DNA of 64,000 nt from Clytia hemisphaerica (lineage: Eukaryota > Cnidaria > Hydrozoa > Leptothecata > Clytiidae), in the NCBI GenBank assembly GCA_902728285.1, contig CACVBU010000943.1, positions 496,001 to 560,000 of the forward strand, read 5' to 3'. Under the pieces are notes generated by a model. It saw only the letters and a program-made list of their open reading frames with translations. It did not search any database and was not told where the DNA came from. The position numbers were made by a program, and so were the translations under genes. Shown piece after piece: positions 59,201-64,000 of this stretch (position 1 is the first letter of the stretch; each line of letters opens with the position of its first letter).

Positions 59201-60120
59201 TAACACTCACTCAGTGCTCTAGCTAATCTCCATGCTCCCCCTACACTCAATGTTCTCACTAAACTCACCCCACTCACCCCACTCACTACACTCACCCCAC
59301 TCACCCCACTCACTCAGTATACTCACTACACTCACTCAGTGCTCTAGCTAATCTCCATGCTCCCCTACACTCAATGTTCTCACTAAACTCACCCCACTCA
59401 CCCCACTCACTACACTCACCCCACTCACCCCACTCACTCAGTATACTCACTACACTCACTCAGTACTTTAGCTAATCTCCATGCTCTCACTGAACTCAAT
59501 ATTCTCACTAAACTCACCCCACTCACCCCACTCACTAAACTCACCCCACTCACCCCACTCACTCAGTATACTCACTACACTCACTTAGTACTTTATCTAA
59601 TCTCCATGCTCTCAATAAACTCAATATTCTCACTAAACTCACCCACTCACCCCACTCACTACACTCACCCCACTCACCCCACTCACTTGGTATACTCACT
59701 ACACTCACTCAGTACTTTAGCTAATCTCCATGCTCTCAATAAACTCAATATTCTCACTAAACTCACCCCACTCACCCCACTCACTACACTCACCCCACTC
59801 ACCCCACTCACTCAGTATACTCACTACACTCACTTAGTACTTTACCTAATCTCCATGCTCTCACTGAACTCAATATTCTCACTAAACTCACCCCACTCAC
59901 CCCACTCACTACACTCACCCCACTCACCCCACTCACTCAGTATACTCACTACACTCACTCAGTGCTCTATCTAATCTCCATGCTCCCCCTACACTCAATG
60001 TTCTCACTAAACTCACCCCACTCACCCCACTCACTACACTCACCCCACTCACCCCACTCACTCAGTATACTCACTACACTCACTCAGTACTTTATCTAAT
60101 CTCCATGCTCTCACTAAACT
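59200..60120. repeat. 125-bp minisatellite, about 7.5 copies
   Basis: The marker TAGCTAATCTCCATGCTC (or variant) recurs every 124-125 bp: equivalent bases at 59216, 59341, 59465, 59590, 59714, 59839, 59964 and 60089. Each unit is itself built from CTCACCCCACTCAC short repeats. The uniform spacing implies recent homogenisation. Confidence 0.95.
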
Positions 60121-60182
60121 CAATAATTTACTCTCCTGGAAAAAAAGAACAGATATTTAAAAAAAATCTGCTGGTGGCTGCT

Positions 60183-61434
60183 CTAAAACTACACTACGCC
60201 AAAAAATTTTAGACTATTCGCCAAAATTTCTTCTTTTAGTCAAGGTACTCCAAACACTCCAGTGGGCAGGATGGTGCTAAAGAATGATCATATACTTAAC
60301 ACGAAAAATCTTAGGGCCCACTTCAAAACAGCGTCAAAGATTTCATTGATTTTATCCCTGAGCTTCCATCCAGTGATTAATATTAAATCTGTGGTTTTGC
60401 ACCAAAGTTTCTTAAAAGTTTTACTTTCAATGTATCAATCATGTCTTTTCTGGTTGGCTTGTTATTCTTAGCTTTGAGGGGAATTTTTAGCCGCAACTTT
60501 TGCGTTAAAATACAGAAAAGAAGTAAAAAAGAATAGCAAAGTAAGCAAAAACGTGTAAGATATAACAACAGACGACTGAGGTTGAAAATTCGCCATGTTT
60601 AATTGAAATAATAGCCAAAAGCCTATTTCTATGGAATACTTTACGGCACATTTCTATCTTCGTGTATTTGTATCTTTATTGAACATCTGTTTAAAAACAA
60701 TTAGGGTAAAAACAAAATTACAGTGGCAAAAGTTAATAAACACCTAATGATCTCATAAGTTAAAGAAAAAAACAATCCAAAAATAAATGAGTCTCATTTA
60801 TTACTCGACTGAAAGAAAAAGTTTTCCTACATTTTGAATTTTTTTTAATGTTTTAGCCGTTTTCTAAAATTTAAATTTCTACCCAATCCGCGAAGAATCA
60901 AGAAACACGTCATCCCCTGCGAAAATTTATCCCATTAAAGTAATCAGATATTAGTCGCAGTAGACTATGCTATTTACACCCAAAATCGTAAAATTAAATT
61001 CCACGAAAGTTTATTTCCTTAAAGGCTGTAAATACTTATTTATTCACTTGCGGACACTTTAAAAAATCGCGAAAATATTTTTAGAAAAATAAGGTTTCAT
61101 AACAAACTTGATACGAACCCAAAAATGCCCAAACTTTCCCCCAAAAAAGAACAGGATAAGAACACAATTTGAGTTTAAAAGTATGTAATGAAAACTATAA
61201 AAAATAAAGAGAACAGGTAAGCCTCAAGAAAAATTAATTAATTCTTATAATAAAACGAAACTAACCCTTCGAAAAAAAAAAGATGAGAAATTCCTAAAAT
61301 ATGACTCATCATAGATCTATGGAAGAAAGACAGCTTAGGCATACTCGGGCCATGTACTGTAAATCAGAGACTTTTTGTGTACTACGTTTGGGAACATCTA
61401 TCAAAAGTTTTATCAACAGATTTACTTTAGGCGT
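60183..61434. other. Intergenic, no gene recognised
   Basis: AT-rich. A fragment GCGAAAATTTATCCCATTAAAG near 60918 is a single end of a TTCGCG-type MITE. Otherwise nothing convincing. Confidence 0.4.
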
Positions 61435-61830
61435 ACAAACTTTCGCGAGCAGAAACTTTCGCGAGGTCGAAAAATCGCAAAATCTATGAGCTTTACTTTC
61501 GCGAATTTGACAAAAAAAATTTTCGTGAGCATAAACTTTCGCGAATTAGGCATATATTTTAAGTAGAAAATTCAAGTTTTCGGTACATAAAACCAGTGTT
61601 TTGATCGTTAAAATGTACTCAAACCACAATTGATGGACTTTTGCTTAATTTCTATATTAGATTTTATCATTGTTATCATCAAAGAGGAAAATTTGAGTAA
61701 ATTTTCTTTGCACATTTTTTTTTCACGAGCATAAACTTTCGCGAAATGTCCAATGAAGAATTTTCAAAGACATTTACTTTCGCGAAAGGGGCAAATTTCG
61801 CGAAAATCGCGAATGTTTGTACGCCTAAAG
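61435..61830. mobile_element. TTCGCG-type MITE, copy 4
   Basis: TIR CTTTAGGCGTACAAAC / GTTTGTACGCCTAAAG with TA at 61433-61434 and 61831-61832. Internal AAACTTTCGCGA units occur at least six times in both orientations. Confidence 0.85.
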
Positions 61831-61856
61831 TATTCAAAACCAATTTTTCACTTTTT

Positions 61857-62254
61857 CAAAGTCTTTGAAGCAAATCAAAAGCAAGCTTAAAACGATGGGA
61901 TATTTCAAAGACTAGTACATGTTTTTTTTATAAGCATATAAAAATCCGAAAACTGGCTCAAAGATGCTTAGGTCGAAAGCTTAATAAAGCTGAAAAATGC
62001 TTGAGGGATGCTTTTATCCTAATTCTTAATACTGCTTATATACTGCTATACTACTATAATACTGCTTATATCCATACTACAAAGTAGCTTATTCTTTTTT
62101 CATAGGCTCGAGGTAATGCTTATCATATGCTTAATTTTTCCCATTATCTGAGCCTAGATATGTTTATAAGTGCAATGCTTATAAAAAAACATGTACTAGT
62201 CTTTGAAATATCCCATTGTTTTAAGCTTGCTTTTGATTTGCTTCAAAGACTTTG
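61857..62254. repeat. Palindrome of the CXC-gene 3' end around a central MITE
   Basis: The arm 61857-61915 (starting CAAAGTCTTTGAAGC) is the inverse of 62196-62254 with about one mismatch. The right arm is the last 19-20 codons and stop of the CXC gene; the left arm is an inverted copy. The element 61918-62193 occupies the centre. Confidence 0.85.
61918..62193. mobile_element. TACAYG-type MITE, copy 5, at a palindrome centre
   Basis: The ends are CATGTTTTTTTATAAGCA and TGCTTATAAAAAAACATG, with TA on each side (61916-61917 and 62194-62195). Internal TGCTTA motifs recur. Its right TA directly abuts the stop codon of the CXC gene. Confidence 0.8.
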
Positions 62255-62968
62255 TTCTCAACGAAAGATCTTCGCGAATCTTAATGTCTTCAAAAAGTAA
62301 CCCATACAACATTTCAATGTCATTTAAGTTGTACGTCGAATGTAAAACAAATGAAAGTTCAGCACAAACATAGACTGTCACTGTTTCGTCCAATGTCCAG
62401 AAACCTGTTCCCAACGAAGCATTGGAAGGGGTATCGTGGGATGAATCTTGGAGATAGTCTTCGGTTCTTTTCTTTGAGTAGGTGGTGTATTGGTTCGTTG
62501 TCCTGACCGAAGGGGTATTTCTTTTAGCCTTAACCGGTTCATTTTTTCCATTGGGGTTGTTGCAGTTTTTGCAGCTACAATCAACGCAACTTTGACGTGA
62601 CTTTAGGCAGGGACATTTTGATTTTCTGCCATCAGTGTTTTCACATCCTGTACTACATCGACAACCACTTCGTTTTGCAGAAGTCGTTCGGGGTTCATTT
62701 GTACCATTTGGATTGGTACAGTTCTTGCAATTGCATCCATTACAACTTTTGGATGCCTTGAAACAAGGGCATTTAGACCTCGGTTTCCCGTCTACATCAG
62801 CGCACCCTGTTTCACAACGACATACTTCCGAAGTTTTTTCTTTTTTCGGTTTGCTGTTTGTGCAGCCGCGGCAAAGACATTTCGATGTACAGTCCTTTCC
62901 TGTCGAAGCACACGGACATTTTTTCCATTTGCCCTCTTTGCTGCAACCCGTTTTACAATGACAAGGCA
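62196..62968 (-). CDS. Cysteine-rich CXC-repeat protein (5' partial)
   Basis: An internal-to-terminal exon of 256 codons including the stop, entered through the acceptor TTTATTTAG at 62969. A short upstream exon near 63060-63091, ending PYF and then a gt donor, may join in phase; earlier exons are not resolved. Three tandem cysteine modules span about the first 130 residues, each with nine Cys in the order CxCxxxC, CxC, C, CxC, C (examples CRCETGC and CNGCNCKNC). Tesmin/TSO1-like CXC domains have similar spacing and bind zinc and DNA, but the match is loose. The C-terminal 120 residues match nothing I know. The last 19-20 codons lie in an arm of the palindrome 61857-62254. A nuclear or transposon-derived origin is possible. 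Confidence 0.65.
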
Positions 62969-63430
62969 CTAAATAAATAAAAAGTATAAAAGATTTTTTG
63001 CACTGAGAGAGAACTTTGAAAAACTTAGATGACATTTTACCAAAATAAGGTCTGTCCAAGTTGCTTGTGCACTAATGTTATTTTTTCGATGTTTTTCACA
63101 CATTTGTCGTAATTTAACAATTTATACATCTCTGGAAAGATAATTTTAACGAGCATAATTTTAGAGAGCAACACGTTTCAAAATATTCCAAAATGAAAAT
63201 GAAAATTGAAGATAAAGAATTTTTCTTTTTGTCCAAATAATATATTTTCACAATGTAGAAACTTTGAGCAAAGCTGAACCCAAATCTGTACTTGGATTTT
63301 GCATATTTGTATTGCATCAAAAGTCATAGCACGTGATGTCATCATTTGTGGTGACAAAATTTCAGCAATCAAAATTATCATCAATCCTAAATTCATACAC
63401 ACTCTGAAAATTTCATCGAAAAAGAATCTA
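62969..63430. other. Upstream part of the CXC gene, unresolved
   Basis: The sequence 63060-63091 (minus strand) after an ATTAG could be a 31-bp exon in the correct phase. Otherwise AT-rich with no clear exon. Confidence 0.3.
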
Positions 63431-64000
63431 CCGGGTGTGTCACAAATAAGTTACCCTATTTGATTTCATATTGCAGGCAGTAGAAAAGACATTATTCAAA
63501 GATTGCTTTTGAACATTCAGAGGAAAGCCTAACTTTGGTGTATTACTTTAAAATTTTACTTCATTGGTTCTAAAGTTATGTTCAAAATCCTAAAATGTCA
63601 ATTTTAAAAAATGTCAAAAAAGTGCGAAAAACGAGAGTATTAAATTGATTGTGATGAATAGAGACATAGAACGATTTTATGCATCAATGTTGAAACTTTT
63701 GTGAGGGTTACAGCCTTATGCATCTTGTTTATGCCCAAGGGGAAAACAGAAGTCAAAGAAAAACAATGGATATAAAGGAAACACAAAGAATGTTACAAGG
63801 AGCAAGACTTTGTACTTTAATGTTTTGGTGAAATAAGTACTTTCTCTCATAAATTGATACCCTTGTTTTAGCCTTTTTTGAATTTTTTTTAAATTGACAT
63901 TTTAGGTCTTTGAACATAACTTTTGAACCAATGAAGTAAAATCAAAAAGTAATACACTAAATTTTAAGTTAGGCTTTCCTCTGAATGATTCCGAAACAAT
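63431..64000. mobile_element. Tc1/mariner-like MITE with CCGGGTGTGTC end, cut by window end
   Basis: Starts with TA then CCGGGTGTGTCACAAATAAG. An inner inverted repeat follows: CATTCAGAGGAAAGCCTAAC near 63518 and TTCATTGGTTCTAAAGTTATG near 63562 are mirrored at about 63965-63985 and 63915-63940. The right terminus lies beyond the window. Confidence 0.7.

Larger units (their letters stand above)
46543..60182. mobile_element. Putative older host element containing the two-gene transposon
   Basis: AGCAGCCACC at 46543-46552, then AAATATCTGTTCT and TTTGCCAG, is mirrored at the right by CCTGG, AGAACAGATATTT and GGTGGCTGCT ending at 60182. The imperfect TIR of about 45 bp suggests one element into which the 47248-58682 transposon and probably the minisatellite were inserted. 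No target duplication was found, so this is tentative. Confidence 0.45.

Noticed and set aside
59606..59974. 122-codon frame of HPTHPTH-like repeats
   Set aside because: Translation of the 125-bp minisatellite.
1..64000. CRISPR arrays, prokaryotic operons or ribosome binding sites
   Set aside because: The window is intron-bearing animal DNA; the regular repeats present are minisatellites or transposon termini.

Overview
The window is nuclear DNA of an invertebrate animal. It is AT-rich, its genes are split by GT-AG introns, and most of the intergenic space is transposon-derived. The animal assignment rests on a paired-like homeobox gene with the intron at the conserved site inside the homeodomain, an MPDU1 orthologue, and a formin with pleckstrin-homology (PH) domains of the PHCF type known from invertebrate animals. 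The phylum cannot be fixed from this sequence; a cnidarian or another non-vertebrate lineage is plausible. Positions 41846-42003 are an assembly gap.

Four host-type loci were resolved. (1) A PH-domain formin on the minus strand (675-5255, two coding exons, 1221 aa). (2) A Q50 paired-like homeobox gene on the plus strand (19158-24476, three coding exons, 302 aa). (3) MPDU1 on the minus strand (29468-31514, five coding exons, 245 aa). (4) A cysteine-rich CXC-repeat protein on the minus strand (62196-62968, 5' end unresolved). They show no functional linkage and are separated by repeats.

The most striking feature is a complete two-gene DNA transposon at 47248-58682 (11,435 bp). It has long terminal inverted repeats packed with a GCTCTTTTCATTC motif and a perfect 6-bp target duplication, TTTTTG. 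One gene encodes an integrase-type DDE transposase with an N-terminal SAM-like domain. The other encodes a SAM-like, zinc-finger, HECT ubiquitin-ligase protein that keeps its catalytic cysteine. Both open reading frames look intact. The architecture and target-site length fit the eukaryotic IS3EU class as I recall it. The element may itself sit inside an older element (about 46543-60182) that also holds a 125-bp minisatellite.

A second large element (about 33124-39243) has tRNA-Met-like sequences and a hairpin in its arms, eight copies of a TGTCCTTTCCGCAACA motif, and a decayed DDE transposase gene split by a nested MITE (short non-autonomous DNA transposon). The rest of the window is a dense set of MITEs, many with clear target duplications: a TA-flanked CCGGGTG family, a TA-flanked TACAYGTTTTTTTATAAG family, a TTCGCGAA family, hAT-like elements with 8-bp duplications, and a long-arm element at 15678-17005. 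There are also a truncated LINE, several tandem arrays, a ~175-bp module carrying TGACGTCA palindromes, and an array of GAACGTTC motifs resembling heat-shock elements.
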